From contig JAFIFV010000103.1 of NCBI GenBank assembly GCA_020831845.1, positions 1-64,000 of the forward strand: 64,000 nt of DNA, in the 5' to 3' direction. The notes beneath the pieces are model-generated. The model had not been told where the DNA came from and made no database searches. It saw nothing but the letters and a program-made list of their open reading frames with translations. Positions 25,945-34,613 of this stretch are shown here, in pieces. The stretch is from Ectothiorhodospiraceae bacterium (GTDB lineage Bacteria > Pseudomonadota > Gammaproteobacteria > Nitrococcales > Aquisalimonadaceae). Both the position numbers and the translations under genes were made by a program. The number at the start of each line of letters is the position of its first letter. The stretch's first letter is position 1.

Positions 25945-27306
25945 TCAGAAGTACAGCTCCAGGCTCACGCTACCCATCGCGCTGCGGGGCACCGTATCGC
26001 CATCCACATCCACCGTCTCCGTGGAAACGGCGGCGTCCATATTCAGAATGCGGAAAAAGGTCAGCCCGCCGGTGTAGTAGCTCAGTTCCGTACCCGCGAG
26101 ATTGGTGCGATACCCCAGGCGGAAACCGGGTATCAACCAACCGGATCCGGCGTACCCGCCGCTGATGGATGCCCATTGGTGCTCATCCCCCACCGCATCA
26201 CGGGTGGAATTCACGTCATAGGCGACGCCCAGCGACCAGTTCCTGTTGGCGGTGAAAATACCGCCTTCCAACTGGAGCTGGCGCTCCATGGTGTAGGTCT
26301 CGTTCAGGGAAATGCGGTCACCGAACGAGGCGGCGGTGAAGCAGTTTCTGCGCGCCACCTCCGACAGACCCGGGTCGTTGCAGTTCTTGCCCACGGACGG
26401 GTAATCGAACTCCGGTTCGTTCAGGTTCCGGATGGTGCCCCCCAGCTGGTAATGTCGGGCAACCCAGAGCGCACCCAGATCCAGGCCCACGGCCGAGCTG
26501 GTCTTGCGGTTGCGGTCGAAATCATCTTCCAGGCCGTCGGAGAAGTCCTCGCCATCGTCGGTGTCTTCCAAGGCGATCACACCCTTGGCCAACTCCAGCT
26601 TGTAGTAGTTGAGCCGGCCACCGACGAACAGGGCGCCCTCGGGGCGTTGCAGCACGCCGGCGCTGTATCCCAGCGCGAGCTGATAACCGACGGCACCCTT
26701 GACATAGGCCGAGGTGCGGGACTGCAGCTCGAAATCCCCGCCGCCCACCGGCTGTATCTCGATGGGTGCATCCAGGATGCGGCCGCGCGCACCGCCCACC
26801 CCCCTGGCTTCGAAACTGATCGCGCCTCCGAGCATCGACACGTTGGCACCCATCGGCGTGAACGGAAGCTGCACCGAGCCTCCCGCCTTCACGTAGCCGT
26901 CCCGCCCCACTTCGAGCAGGAACTGATCGAATTCGTCCTTGAGAGCCTCCGCTTCTTCCAGGGTCAGATCATCGCGATCCAGCTCTTCCTCGAACCGCTC
27001 CGCGCGTTCAATCAGGTTATCGACGCTGCCCATCTCGTAGCCCAGGCTGACAGCCCCGAGGCCGAACCAGACGCCTCGCCGCTCGGAGGCCGCCGCCGAG
27101 GCGGGGTTATTACCCGTTGCCTGCAGGGTCCGCGGGTGGCTAACGCCTCCATGCGTGATGTCCTGGCCTATGGGAATGGATACCACCCCATGTGCTGCTG
27201 CAGTTCCGACCGGACCCAGTGCCAGCAACGATAATGCGAGCGCCCACATGGCACCGCGCCGAAACGGGCAAGCCCCCCCCGACACCCTAGACGGGCAAAC
27301 CTTCAT
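25945..27306 (-). CDS. TraF_2-type outer-membrane beta-barrel protein
   Basis: The 453-residue protein has a signal peptide (basic start, then WALALSLLALGPVGTAAAHG). It resembles the 'conjugal transfer protein TraF' domain family (PF13729-like), which is mostly chromosomal and unrelated to F-plasmid TraF function. Support comes from the early NPASAAASERRGVWFGLGAVSLGYEMGSVDN, a coiled segment (about 75-105), and many alternating beta strands ending in SLELYF, a typical barrel C-terminus with terminal Phe. The start at 27306 has GGGGTG in front; an internal ATG at 27249 is an alternative. It heads the operon with the lipoprotein. No conjugation gene is nearby. Confidence 0.72.
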   Translation of the reverse strand: MKVCPSRVSGGACPFRRGAMWALALSLLALGPVGTAAAHGVVSIPIGQDITHGGVSHPRTLQATGNNPASAAASERRGVWFGLGAVSLGYEMGSVDNLIERAERFEEELDRDDLTLEEAEALKDEFDQFLLEVGRDGYVKAGGSVQLPFTPMGANVSMLGGAISFEARGVGGARGRILDAPIEIQPVGGGDFELQSRTSAYVKGAVGYQLALGYSAGVLQRPEGALFVGGRLNYYKLELAKGVIALEDTDDGEDFSDGLEDDFDRNRKTSSAVGLDLGALWVARHYQLGGTIRNLNEPEFDYPSVGKNCNDPGLSEVARRNCFTAASFGDRISLNETYTMERQLQLEGGIFTANRNWSLGVAYDVNSTRDAVGDEHQWASISGGYAGSGWLIPGFRLGYRTNLAGTELSYYTGGLTFFRILNMDAAVSTETVDVDGDTVPRSAMGSVSLELYF

Positions 27307-27655
27307 TCAATCGCACCCCACGTATGCCGGTCATGCCGGCGGCCGGTGGCAATCCCATGCACCGGCCCCACCCTTGCGTGTGTGCGGAAACGGTTCCGGC
27401 ATCCACTCCGGATGATCCGACCGCACGTTTGATGAGGGCCGGGACTGCCTCTGCGGGCCTGCCCGGCGAATTCTGGCCTCACTTGCAATGTGCACAGATG
27501 CTGCCATAGGCCCTCGAGGCTTAACGGAACCAGTTCGCATAAACAGGAAGGCCTGTTGGAAACCGGCGGTGAAGGGCCGCATCACGGGCAATCGGCCCCG
27601 GGGAAAGCTATAGTGGGCACCCGACAATCTGAACCAGCCGGAGGAGCGCAACACC
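27307..27655. other. 349-bp intergenic region between divergent genes
   Basis: This gap separates the barrel gene (minus) from aldehyde dehydrogenase copy 2 (plus). It holds an 8-bp perfect stem (27341-27348 with 27360-27367) that would sit in or near the barrel gene's 5' leader, and GGAGGAG at about 27642 as the dehydrogenase's ribosome binding site. I see no convincing -35/-10 pair, small gene or RNA gene in it. Confidence 0.5.
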
Positions 27656-29128
27656 ATGAGTATCGGTCTCGCCGACACCACATTGCTTCGCAACGCAGCC
27701 TACATCGACGGACACTGGGTCCAGGCTGCCAAAGAGAAGACCTTTCAGGTGCACAACCCCGCCACATCGGACGTCCTGGCCAATGTGCCCGACATGGACG
27801 CGGAGGATGCACGCCGCGCCATCCAGGCCGCGGAGCGGGCACTGCCGGAATGGCGGGCACTGTCTGCCAAGCAGCGCTCCCAGAAGTTGCGGGCCTGGTA
27901 CGACCTGATCACGGAGCACGCTGACGACCTGGCGCTGCTGCTGACCAGCGAACAGGGCAAACCGCTGCCCGAGGCCAAGGGCGAAATCCTGTCCGGTGCC
28001 TCGTTCGTGGAATGGTTCGCGGAGGAAGCCAAACGCATCGATGGCGATCTGCTCCCCTCCCAGGCACCGGACCGGCGCGAGCTGGTACTGAAGCAGGCGG
28101 TAGGTGTGGTCGGCGCCATCACGCCCTGGAATTTCCCCTCGTCGATGATCACGCGGAAGGTCTCGCCGGCGCTGGCCGCCGGTTGCACAGTGGTCATCAA
28201 GCCGGCCGAAGACACCCCGCTGTCAGCCCTGGCGCTGGCGGACCTGGCGGAGCGGGCCGGCATCCCGGCGGGCGTACTGAACGTGGTCACCGCCAGCCAC
28301 GGCGCCGAGGTCGGCACCGAACTGGCCACCAACCCCGCGGTGCGGAAGCTATCGTTCACGGGCTCCACGGCGGTGGGCAAACTGCTGATGGAGCAGGCCG
28401 CCGGAACGGTGAAGAAAATCAGCCTGGAGCTTGGCGGCAACGCACCGTTCCTGGTGTTCGAGGATGCGGATCTCGACCAGGCGGTGGCGGCTGCAATGCA
28501 GATGAAGTTCATCAACGCCGGCCAGACCTGCATCTGCGTGAACCGCCTGATGGTCCAGGACACCATCCATGACGAGTTCGTGGAGCGCTTCGCCGCGGCC
28601 GTGGACCAACTCACGGTGGGCAACGGTACCGAGATGGGAGTGAAACAGGGGCCGCTGATCAACCGCAAGGGACTGGACAAGGTGGAAACACTGGTCACCG
28701 ACGCCGTGGGCAAGGGCGCGCAGGTGGTCCGCGGCGGCGAGCGACATGCCCTGGGCGGCACGTTCTACCAGCCCACGGTACTGACCGGTGTCACCCCCAC
28801 GATGGCCTGTTTCAGCAACGAGATCTTCGGTCCTGTCGCCGGCATTATCCGCTTCTCCTCCGAGCAGGAGGCAGTCCGACTGGCCAACGATACGCCTTAC
28901 GGGCTGGCTGCGTACTTCTTCACCCGGGACATGGGCCGGATCTGGCGCGTGGGCGAAGGCCTGGAGTACGGCATGGTCGGCGCCAACACCGGCCGTTTCG
29001 TCTCCGAAACCATACCCTTCGGCGGCGTGAAGGAATCCGGTATCGGGCGCGAGGGTTCGAAGTACGGGATCGACGAGTTCCTGGAAACCAAGCTGCTTTG
29101 CATCGGCGGGATCGAACCGCTTGGCTGA
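27656..29128 (+). CDS. gabD: succinate-semialdehyde dehydrogenase-type aldehyde dehydrogenase (copy 2)
   Basis: The 490-residue enzyme is a GabD-like aldehyde dehydrogenase. It has TPWNFPSSMITRK (156-168), FTGSTAVGK (234-242), LELGGNAP with Glu258, AGQTCICVNR with Cys292, and the end FGGVKESGIGREGSKYGIDEFLETK, which is characteristic of succinate-semialdehyde dehydrogenases. It oxidises succinate semialdehyde from GABA to succinate with NAD(P). By the C-terminal motif it is a better GabD candidate than the copy at 8040-9491. GGAGGAGCG precedes the ATG. It stands alone; the GABA-type aminotransferase partner is at 44861-46132. Confidence 0.9.
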   Translation: MSIGLADTTLLRNAAYIDGHWVQAAKEKTFQVHNPATSDVLANVPDMDAEDARRAIQAAERALPEWRALSAKQRSQKLRAWYDLITEHADDLALLLTSEQGKPLPEAKGEILSGASFVEWFAEEAKRIDGDLLPSQAPDRRELVLKQAVGVVGAITPWNFPSSMITRKVSPALAAGCTVVIKPAEDTPLSALALADLAERAGIPAGVLNVVTASHGAEVGTELATNPAVRKLSFTGSTAVGKLLMEQAAGTVKKISLELGGNAPFLVFEDADLDQAVAAAMQMKFINAGQTCICVNRLMVQDTIHDEFVERFAAAVDQLTVGNGTEMGVKQGPLINRKGLDKVETLVTDAVGKGAQVVRGGERHALGGTFYQPTVLTGVTPTMACFSNEIFGPVAGIIRFSSEQEAVRLANDTPYGLAAYFFTRDMGRIWRVGEGLEYGMVGANTGRFVSETIPFGGVKESGIGREGSKYGIDEFLETKLLCIGGIEPLG

Positions 29129-29141
29129 CAACCACCCGAAA

Positions 29142-29169
29142 CGGCCGGCGGAGCCATTTCCGCCGGCCG
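29142..29169. terminator. 11-bp GC hairpin between convergent genes
   Basis: Bases 29142-29152 pair with 29159-29169 as a perfect 11-bp stem around a 6-base loop. It lies between the aldehyde dehydrogenase stop (plus) and the hydrolase stop (minus). No T-run flanks it on either side. Probably a bidirectional transcript end. Confidence 0.5.
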
Positions 29170-29179
29170 CTTGCCGCCA

Positions 29180-30592
29180 CTAGCGTTTACCCACGTCCGA
29201 CCGTGCCGCCTCCCTGATGTTGTTCTGGTAATCCGCGGTCACGATATATCCCGCCTGCCGGGCTTCGCGGTTCGCGCGCTGGAACGCGGACACGTACTGA
29301 CCGTGATTCCGGTACAACTGCCGCAGCGTGGAATCATCGAACGGCTGATGGGAGCCAAACAGAAAACAGAAACCGGGGCCGCTGTTGGCACCGGTGTTTG
29401 TCGCGGCGGGAACCGCGTGCTGGGGCAGTTGAACCCCGCCCAGAGCATTGCCGAACCCGTCGCGCTCGACGATGACTGGCGAAGTGGACAGGAGCCGGAG
29501 CGGTTCGGCAGTCGGCGGCTCCGTTTCCTGCTCGATCCAGCGGACCAGGTGATCCCAGCTGGCGTTCACCACATGGCTCAGCGGGATACGGCTCAGCGCA
29601 GGGAGATCGCATGACGTCGTATCCGCCACCGGCAAGCCGTCGCGGACCAACAACTCGCCGCGCAGATTGGCCGGATCGAAACTCACATGCGAAGTTCCGG
29701 CCACCTCGTAGCTGCGCAGGCGGTCCGAGTCGGGCTGTCGCGCGATGGCTTGCCCCAGAAACAGAACATCATTCTCCGAATCCACCTTGATGACCTTCGG
29801 CTCGAGATCCGTCCGGAGAATGCCGCCGATACCGATGTACAGCAGGTAGCCATCGTAGACGTTGGCCAGTGGGTGCACCGAGTTGTGGTATCGAACCAGG
29901 AAGCCCTGGGACTGGGAGGCGCCCGTGGCAATCAGGCGCTCCGCCACAAGCGGCCCCAGCGGATTCACACCCTGCGGGCTCCTGATCGACTGAGCGGCCT
30001 GCGAGTAGATGTCATAGGACAGCGAGTCGTCGAGGATGCTGCCCCCGTCGGTCACGTCAAGATCACCGTAACGGATCGGGCTCCAGCTTCGCAAACCCGT
30101 GCCTTCCGCATGCACGCCCACGCGCTGTACCGAAACCCCCACGTAGGCATAGCCTTCCCGAAGAATGTGGTCCCTCGATGTCAGCCACATGGCGTCCAGG
30201 TTGTAGCCGCTGGTCACGTTCAGCCAATCGACAATCACAGTTCCGTTGAACCGCTGTGGCGACACCGGCCGGCGTACCACCATTCGGGTCCGATAGCCGT
30301 GGCCATCCGAGATCACTCCCCCCGTGGCGAGGTCCGGCGTGCTGTAACGACGCGCTTCCCCCTGGAAAAAGTACTCCTCTTCCACATAGCCCTTGCTTTC
30401 CAGGTCCAATTGCGTGGCCAGTTGGGGATAGTCCCGGGACGGATCGCCCAACGGGACGGTCACCGGAACCGGCCCTGTCACCGATGGGTTCGGCACTGCG
30501 GTCGCCAGGCCAGGCAACATCAGGGAAACGGCAAACGTGATCGCGATCACCGATCTGACGACAGGCCAGTCATACAATCGAGACATAGACAT
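29180..30592 (-). CDS. secreted alpha/beta hydrolase-domain protein
   Basis: The 470-residue protein has a signal peptide (MSMSRLYDWPVVRSVIAITF, then VSLMLPGLATA) and resembles the large 'alpha/beta hydrolase domain-containing' family (PF20091-like). A nucleophile-like motif TGASQSQGF (Ser226) is visible, preceded by the typical NGTVIVDWLNVTSG. Later landmarks are EVAGTSHVSFD, a candidate catalytic His, and WIEQETEPPTAEPLRL. It is probably a periplasmic or secreted esterase/lactonase of unknown substrate. GGGAGGAG lies 10 bases before the ATG at 30592; a longer frame up to 30715 is AT-rich and Cys-rich and unlikely. A palindromic operator candidate lies upstream. Confidence 0.78.
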   Translation of the reverse strand: MSMSRLYDWPVVRSVIAITFAVSLMLPGLATAVPNPSVTGPVPVTVPLGDPSRDYPQLATQLDLESKGYVEEEYFFQGEARRYSTPDLATGGVISDGHGYRTRMVVRRPVSPQRFNGTVIVDWLNVTSGYNLDAMWLTSRDHILREGYAYVGVSVQRVGVHAEGTGLRSWSPIRYGDLDVTDGGSILDDSLSYDIYSQAAQSIRSPQGVNPLGPLVAERLIATGASQSQGFLVRYHNSVHPLANVYDGYLLYIGIGGILRTDLEPKVIKVDSENDVLFLGQAIARQPDSDRLRSYEVAGTSHVSFDPANLRGELLVRDGLPVADTTSCDLPALSRIPLSHVVNASWDHLVRWIEQETEPPTAEPLRLLSTSPVIVERDGFGNALGGVQLPQHAVPAATNTGANSGPGFCFLFGSHQPFDDSTLRQLYRNHGQYVSAFQRANREARQAGYIVTADYQNNIREAARSDVGKR

Positions 30593-30666
30593 AAGTTGGG
30601 TACTCCTCCCAGATGCAGCGCGCTTTTGGATAGACGTTCGGTTTTTTGATAAGAAACAAAATTTAA

Positions 30667-30679
30667 ATATGCAGCATAT
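30667..30679. promoter_or_regulatory. perfect odd palindrome, candidate operator of the hydrolase gene
   Basis: ATATGC-A-GCATAT is a perfect 13-base inverted repeat 75-87 bases upstream of the hydrolase start codon. On the minus strand it falls between a weak -35-like TTCGAC and an AT-rich -10-like TAAATT. A repressor bound there would cover the promoter. The protein that binds is unknown; no regulator gene is adjacent. Confidence 0.4.
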
Positions 30680-30905
30680 CGAGTCGAAAGCTACAAATGA
30701 ATCATAGCGCCGCACCGCGCTAGCGCAACGCGCGCCGCTGCAAGATGTGCGAAACGTGAACTAACGCGTTGACCTGTTGGAAAGAAAAGAGAAAGCTGAC
30801 GATGAGCATACGGGTGGGTATGGTCAATCAATAGGCTGAAGTGAACGGCGGCGAGTCACTGGAACCGATACAGCGCGGACATGATCGCCACAGAGAGGCT
30901 TCCAG

Positions 30906-30920
30906 CGAATCACTGATTCG
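30906..30920. promoter_or_regulatory. inverted repeat upstream of the solute-binding-protein gene
   Basis: CGAATC-ACT-GATTCG is a perfect 6+6 inverted repeat. It lies about 37 bases upstream of a TATATA element (30957-30962) that could be the -10 of the solute-binding-protein gene. This is where an activator such as a response regulator or LysR protein could bind. The assignment is inference from position and symmetry. Confidence 0.35.
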
Positions 30921-30982
30921 GGTCAGACGTTTTTCGTGTTGCTGGGCGAGCTGACGTATATAAGAAAGCAATGGGGACATCC

Positions 30983-32197
30983 ATGATGAAAAGACTGGGA
31001 CTGCTCTTCGGCATACTAGCCATGCTGGCTCCGGGCGCGCAGGCGAACGCCGGCATTTCGGACGGCGAAGTCCGTATCGGCATTATCACCGATATGTCGA
31101 ACATCTACCGCGAGGTGGGATACGTTGCCGATATCGCGGCCCAGATGGCCATCGAGGACTTCGGGGGCACCGTGCTGGGGAGGCCCGTCCGCGTCCTGGT
31201 CCGTGACCACGAACTGAATCCGGAAGTCGGCCTGGCTCACGCCCGCGACCTGCATGAAAACCACAACGTGGACGCCTTCCTGGAAATGATCGGCACGAAC
31301 GTCGCGGTGGGCATTCAGCAGTACGCGGCACAGAACAACATTCTGGCCATACACACCGGCTCCGGCGGGGCCGTGCTGACCGGCCGGGCCTGCTCGCCGG
31401 TGGGCGTGCACTGGGTGTTCGACACCTACGCGATGGCGGCGGGCACAGCGACCGCCATCACCCAGCAGGGCGGCAGGAACTGGTTCTTCATCACCGCCGA
31501 TTATTCCTTCGGCGAACTGCTGGAACGCGATGCCCGAGTCGCCATCGAGCGTCACGGCGGCCAAGTGGTTGGCCGCACCACCCATGCACCCGGCGCACGC
31601 GATTTCACGTCCCAACTGCTGGAGGCTCAGGTATCCGGCGCCGACGTGATCGCCTTCGCCAATGCCGGTGACGACCTCACCATGGCCGTGCGCCAGGCCT
31701 ACGAACTGGGCATGATGGATGGGGACCAGCAGGTGGCCGGCCTGATGGCGACCGAGTCCCTGCCGCAGCAGGTCGGGCTCTACGTGGCCGCCGGGCTGCA
31801 GATGACCACGGCCTTCTACTGGAACATGGACGACGACACCCGGGCCTGGTCCACACGTTTCCGCGAGAGAACGGGCCAGTCCGGCACCATGTTCAGCGCC
31901 GGGCTGTATTCGGCGGTCACCCATTACCTGCGTGCCATCGAAGCCGCCGGCACCGACGACGCCCGCAAGGTCATCGCCAAGATGCGCGAACTGCCGGTGA
32001 ACGACGTGTTCGCCCGCAACGGCCGCCTGCGCGAGGACGGCCGCATGGTTCACGATATGTATCTGGCCGAAGTGGTTGGCCCGGCCGAATCCGCCGGTAT
32101 CGGCGACTACGTGCGCATCATCGATACGATTCCCGGTGATCAGGCCTTCCGGGCCATGGGAGAGGGCGGCTGCCCTCACCTGTCCAACGGCAACTGA
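30983..32197 (+). CDS. orphan ABC-type branched-chain/amide solute-binding protein
   Basis: The 404-residue protein has a signal peptide (MMKRLGLLFGILAMLAPGAQANA) and a type I periplasmic binding fold of the LivJ/amide class. Evidence is the start VRIGIITDMSNIYREVGY, QMAIEDFGGTVLGRPV, NVAVGIQQYAAQNNI, RNWFFITADYSFGELLERDA, and GARDFTSQLLEAQVSGADVI. It should bind a small amino acid or amide in the periplasm. No permease or ATPase gene is nearby, so it either docks on a transporter encoded elsewhere or serves as a sensor subunit. GGGGAC precedes the ATG at 30983; ATG 30971 is an alternative. An intrinsic terminator follows. Confidence 0.88.
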   Translation: MMKRLGLLFGILAMLAPGAQANAGISDGEVRIGIITDMSNIYREVGYVADIAAQMAIEDFGGTVLGRPVRVLVRDHELNPEVGLAHARDLHENHNVDAFLEMIGTNVAVGIQQYAAQNNILAIHTGSGGAVLTGRACSPVGVHWVFDTYAMAAGTATAITQQGGRNWFFITADYSFGELLERDARVAIERHGGQVVGRTTHAPGARDFTSQLLEAQVSGADVIAFANAGDDLTMAVRQAYELGMMDGDQQVAGLMATESLPQQVGLYVAAGLQMTTAFYWNMDDDTRAWSTRFRERTGQSGTMFSAGLYSAVTHYLRAIEAAGTDDARKVIAKMRELPVNDVFARNGRLREDGRMVHDMYLAEVVGPAESAGIGDYVRIIDTIPGDQAFRAMGEGGCPHLSNGN

Positions 32198-32217
32198 TGC
32201 TCACCGGCCAGGAATCG

Positions 32218-32248
32218 CACCCCGGTCTTTCGGCCGGGGTGTCTTTTT
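32218..32248 (+). terminator. intrinsic terminator of the solute-binding-protein gene
   Basis: Bases 32218-32225 and 32234-32241 form a perfect 8-bp GC stem, followed at once by TCTTTTT (32242-32248). It begins 20 bases after the stop codon. This is one of only a few classical U-tract terminators in the window. Confidence 0.88.
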
Positions 32249-32294
32249 GCATACGATGACGGCTGACCCAACCAACAACAAGCCGGAGCCCGCC

Positions 32295-32891
32295 ATGTCC
32301 CGCTGGATCGAACCTATCACGCTGCTCGGCCGCCACGTGGTCCTGGAACCGTTGAGCATGGCCCATTGCGAAGCTCTGCGGGACGCGGCCGCCGACGGGG
32401 AACTCTGGCGGCTCTGGTATACGTTCGTACCCAGCCCGGAGACCACCGAGGACTATGTGCAACAGGCGTTGCAGGCACGGGAGAACACCGGGGCGATGCC
32501 GTTCGTGGTCAAGCAGGCGGAAACCGGCGACGTCATCGGAAGCACCCGCTACTTCGCAGTAGACGAGACGCACCACCGCCTCGAGATCGGTTACACCTGG
32601 TACGCCCTCCGAGCCCAGCGCAGCGCGATCAATACGGAGGCCAAGCTACTGCTTCTCACCCACGCCTTCGAGCAACTGCAAGCCATCGCCGTGGAATTCA
32701 GAACGCACTGGTTCAACCAGGCTTCGCGGGCCGCCATCACCCGGCTTGGCGCCAAGCAGGACGGCGTGCTGCGCAATCATCAGCGCTCACCGGACGGCAG
32801 CTACCGGGACACCGTGGTTTTCTCCATCATCGAGTCGGAATGGCCGGCAGTTCGTCAGCACCTGCGGTTTCAACTGGAGCGGGAAAGGTAG
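32295..32891 (+). CDS. GNAT acetyltransferase, RimJ/RimL-like
   Basis: The 198-residue protein belongs to the Acetyltransf_3 (RimJ/RimL) branch. It opens with ITLLGRHVVLEPLSMAHCEALRDAA and has the motif pattern GSTRYFAVDETHHRLEIGYTWYALRAQRSAINTEAKLLLLTHAFEQL, then VEFRTHWFNQASRAAITRLGA. This branch acetylates protein N-termini or small amines; the target is unknown. GGAG lies 6 bases before the ATG at 32295; an ATG at 32256 lies inside the spacer after the upstream terminator. It converges on the second amidase gene. Confidence 0.85.
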   Translation: MSRWIEPITLLGRHVVLEPLSMAHCEALRDAAADGELWRLWYTFVPSPETTEDYVQQALQARENTGAMPFVVKQAETGDVIGSTRYFAVDETHHRLEIGYTWYALRAQRSAINTEAKLLLLTHAFEQLQAIAVEFRTHWFNQASRAAITRLGAKQDGVLRNHQRSPDGSYRDTVVFSIIESEWPAVRQHLRFQLERER

Positions 32892-32921
32892 TCGGCGCCA
32901 CGTCGCAGGAATCCCGACACC

Positions 32922-34394
32922 TCATGCAGGACTCCGGGGCACACGCTGGAACCACGGCCTTGCCTGTTCCAGCTGTCCGGCGAGCCGTAACAGCAATCCC
33001 TCCCCGCACGTCGGCGCCACGAACTGGCTGCCGAGGGGCAGGCCGTCCGGCGTCCAGTACAGGGGAACGGACATGGCCGGCGCGCCAGTCAGGTTGGCAA
33101 GCTGAGTAAACGGGGTCCGTTCCAGACTTCGGAATGCGAGCTTTTCCACCACGCCGGTTTTCATCAGCAGTCCGCCGGCATTCAAGCCAAGCAGCGGGCG
33201 CAAGCCGATGCGTTCCACCGCGGGTGTATCCAGTTCCCCGATGGCGGCCGGCAATGCGGCCACCGTTGGCGTCAGGTACAGATGGAAGCGCTGGAAGAAC
33301 CGCCCCAAGGCCCGGCCGAAGGCGTTCCATTGGGCATGCGCCCGCACGTACTCGCCGCTATCCAGGGCGCGGCCAAGCATCGCCAGGGCCCGGGTATCCA
33401 GCTCGAAATCCTGCTCCCTGCCCTCGGCAACCGCCGCCGCCACCTGGCCGAAGTACAGCCGCATATAGCATTGGGCCAGCGCCATGCCGTCGATCTCCGG
33501 TTCGGCAGGCTCGACGTGGTGGCCAAGATCCTCCAGCAACTGCGCGGTCTCTTCCACCGCACGACGGCATTCATGGTGAACGCTGCCTCCGACGGGAGAG
33601 CGCGTCGACAGCGCGATGCGCAGACGCCCTGGCGGCTGGTCCGTCTCTTCAAGGAACGGGCGCTCGGGCGGGGCAATGCGGTACGGGTCGCCGGGGGCCG
33701 GACCGGCCAGGACATCCAGCATCGCGGCGCTGTCCCGCACGCTTCGCGTCAGCACATGCTCGCTGGATGCCCCTTCCCAGACCTCCGCCAGCCCCGGCCC
33801 CACCGGCACCCGTCCCCGTGACGGACGCAGACCGAACAGCCCGCAGTACGCCGCCGGGATGCGAATGGATCCACCACCATCGTTGGCACCGGCAATGGGC
33901 ACCATGCCGTATGCCACCGCCGCCGCCGAGCCGCCACTTGAACCACCAGGGGTGCATCCGGTTCGCCATGGGTTGCGGGTCACACCGAAGGTCCGGTTCT
34001 CGGTGATGCCCTTCAGCGCCAGCTCCGGGAGGTTTGTCTTGCCGAAGATTACCAGCCCGGCCGCGCGAGCCCGCGCAACGTAGATAGAATCTTCCGAGGC
34101 GACCTGATCGCGAAACGCGGCCGACCCTCTGCTGGTGGGCTGGCCCGCAATGTCCTGGACGATGTCCTTGACCAGAAACGGGACGCCCGCAAACGGCCCC
34201 GACAGCGGCCCGGAGGCCTGAGTTCTTGCCAGCTCGGGCAGCCAGCAGATCACCGCGTTCAGATGGGTATTCGCTTGTTCCGCCACCGCAACCGCCGTCT
34301 CCAGCAGTTCCGGCGCGGACACGCCTCCCTGCTCGACCAGGCGCGCCAGTCCCACGGCGTCATGGGCTCGATACTCCTCGGCGGAAAGGGTCAT
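32922..34394 (-). CDS. amidase signature family enzyme (copy 2)
   Basis: The 490-residue amidase has the triad Lys76 (FLVKDIV), the cis-serine in PGGSSGGSAAA (149-159), and nucleophile Ser176 in NDGGGSIRIPA. The sequence FGKTNLPELALKGITENRTFGVTRNPW is typical of the 6-aminohexanoate-cyclic-dimer hydrolase-like branch. It hydrolyses a carboxylic amide or lactam. It is not part of a gatCAB operon. It lies opposite a GNAT gene and downstream of nothing obvious, so it is probably transcribed alone. It differs clearly from the amidase at 6575, so the two likely have different substrates. Confidence 0.88.
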   Translation of the reverse strand: MTLSAEEYRAHDAVGLARLVEQGGVSAPELLETAVAVAEQANTHLNAVICWLPELARTQASGPLSGPFAGVPFLVKDIVQDIAGQPTSRGSAAFRDQVASEDSIYVARARAAGLVIFGKTNLPELALKGITENRTFGVTRNPWRTGCTPGGSSGGSAAAVAYGMVPIAGANDGGGSIRIPAAYCGLFGLRPSRGRVPVGPGLAEVWEGASSEHVLTRSVRDSAAMLDVLAGPAPGDPYRIAPPERPFLEETDQPPGRLRIALSTRSPVGGSVHHECRRAVEETAQLLEDLGHHVEPAEPEIDGMALAQCYMRLYFGQVAAAVAEGREQDFELDTRALAMLGRALDSGEYVRAHAQWNAFGRALGRFFQRFHLYLTPTVAALPAAIGELDTPAVERIGLRPLLGLNAGGLLMKTGVVEKLAFRSLERTPFTQLANLTGAPAMSVPLYWTPDGLPLGSQFVAPTCGEGLLLRLAGQLEQARPWFQRVPRSPA

Positions 34395-34489
34395 CAGCTA
34401 TCTCCTGAAGAATCGATATCAGCAAAACCGATCAGTGAGCCCCAGTGTGCCATGCGATTCCGGCTGGCGATGAACCCGGCCACCGTTAA

Positions 34490-34511
34490 GGAAACACTGA
34501 GGTATTCACGC
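34490..34511 (+). repeat. possible copy of a dispersed short repeat
   Basis: The core GGAAACACTGA followed by a 4-base gap and TTC resembles elements at 49174-49197 and 61059-61082, though it is one base shorter in the middle. It lies between the second amidase and the glycosyltransferase gene. Weaker than the other two copies. Confidence 0.35.
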
Positions 34512-34613
34512 CGCCGCGCTCGAGTCCGGTTTCTCGCGATGCGTTGTTGCAACGCTTGACCACTGCGCCGGCCTGCTGTTGTATGCTGCCCGTTCATGAC
34601 CAAGGACCACCCC

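Larger units (their letters stand above)
30593..30982. other. 390-bp regulatory intergenic region
   Basis: This region separates the divergent hydrolase and solute-binding-protein genes. It includes an AT-rich island (about 30630-30700), unusual in this GC-rich window. I see an odd palindrome at 30667-30679 and an inverted repeat at 30906-30920, annotated separately, and a TATATA -10 candidate near 30957. No small gene or RNA gene is apparent. Confidence 0.6.

Noticed and set aside
25945-27306. Conjugative transfer locus suggested by the TraF-like barrel
   Set aside because: No relaxase, pilus, coupling protein or mobility gene is present; the TraF_2 family is widespread on chromosomes.
27471-27500. 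Sigma-54-like TGGCCTCACTTGCA element before aldehyde dehydrogenase copy 2
   Set aside because: The spacing between GG and GC is 8, not the required 10.
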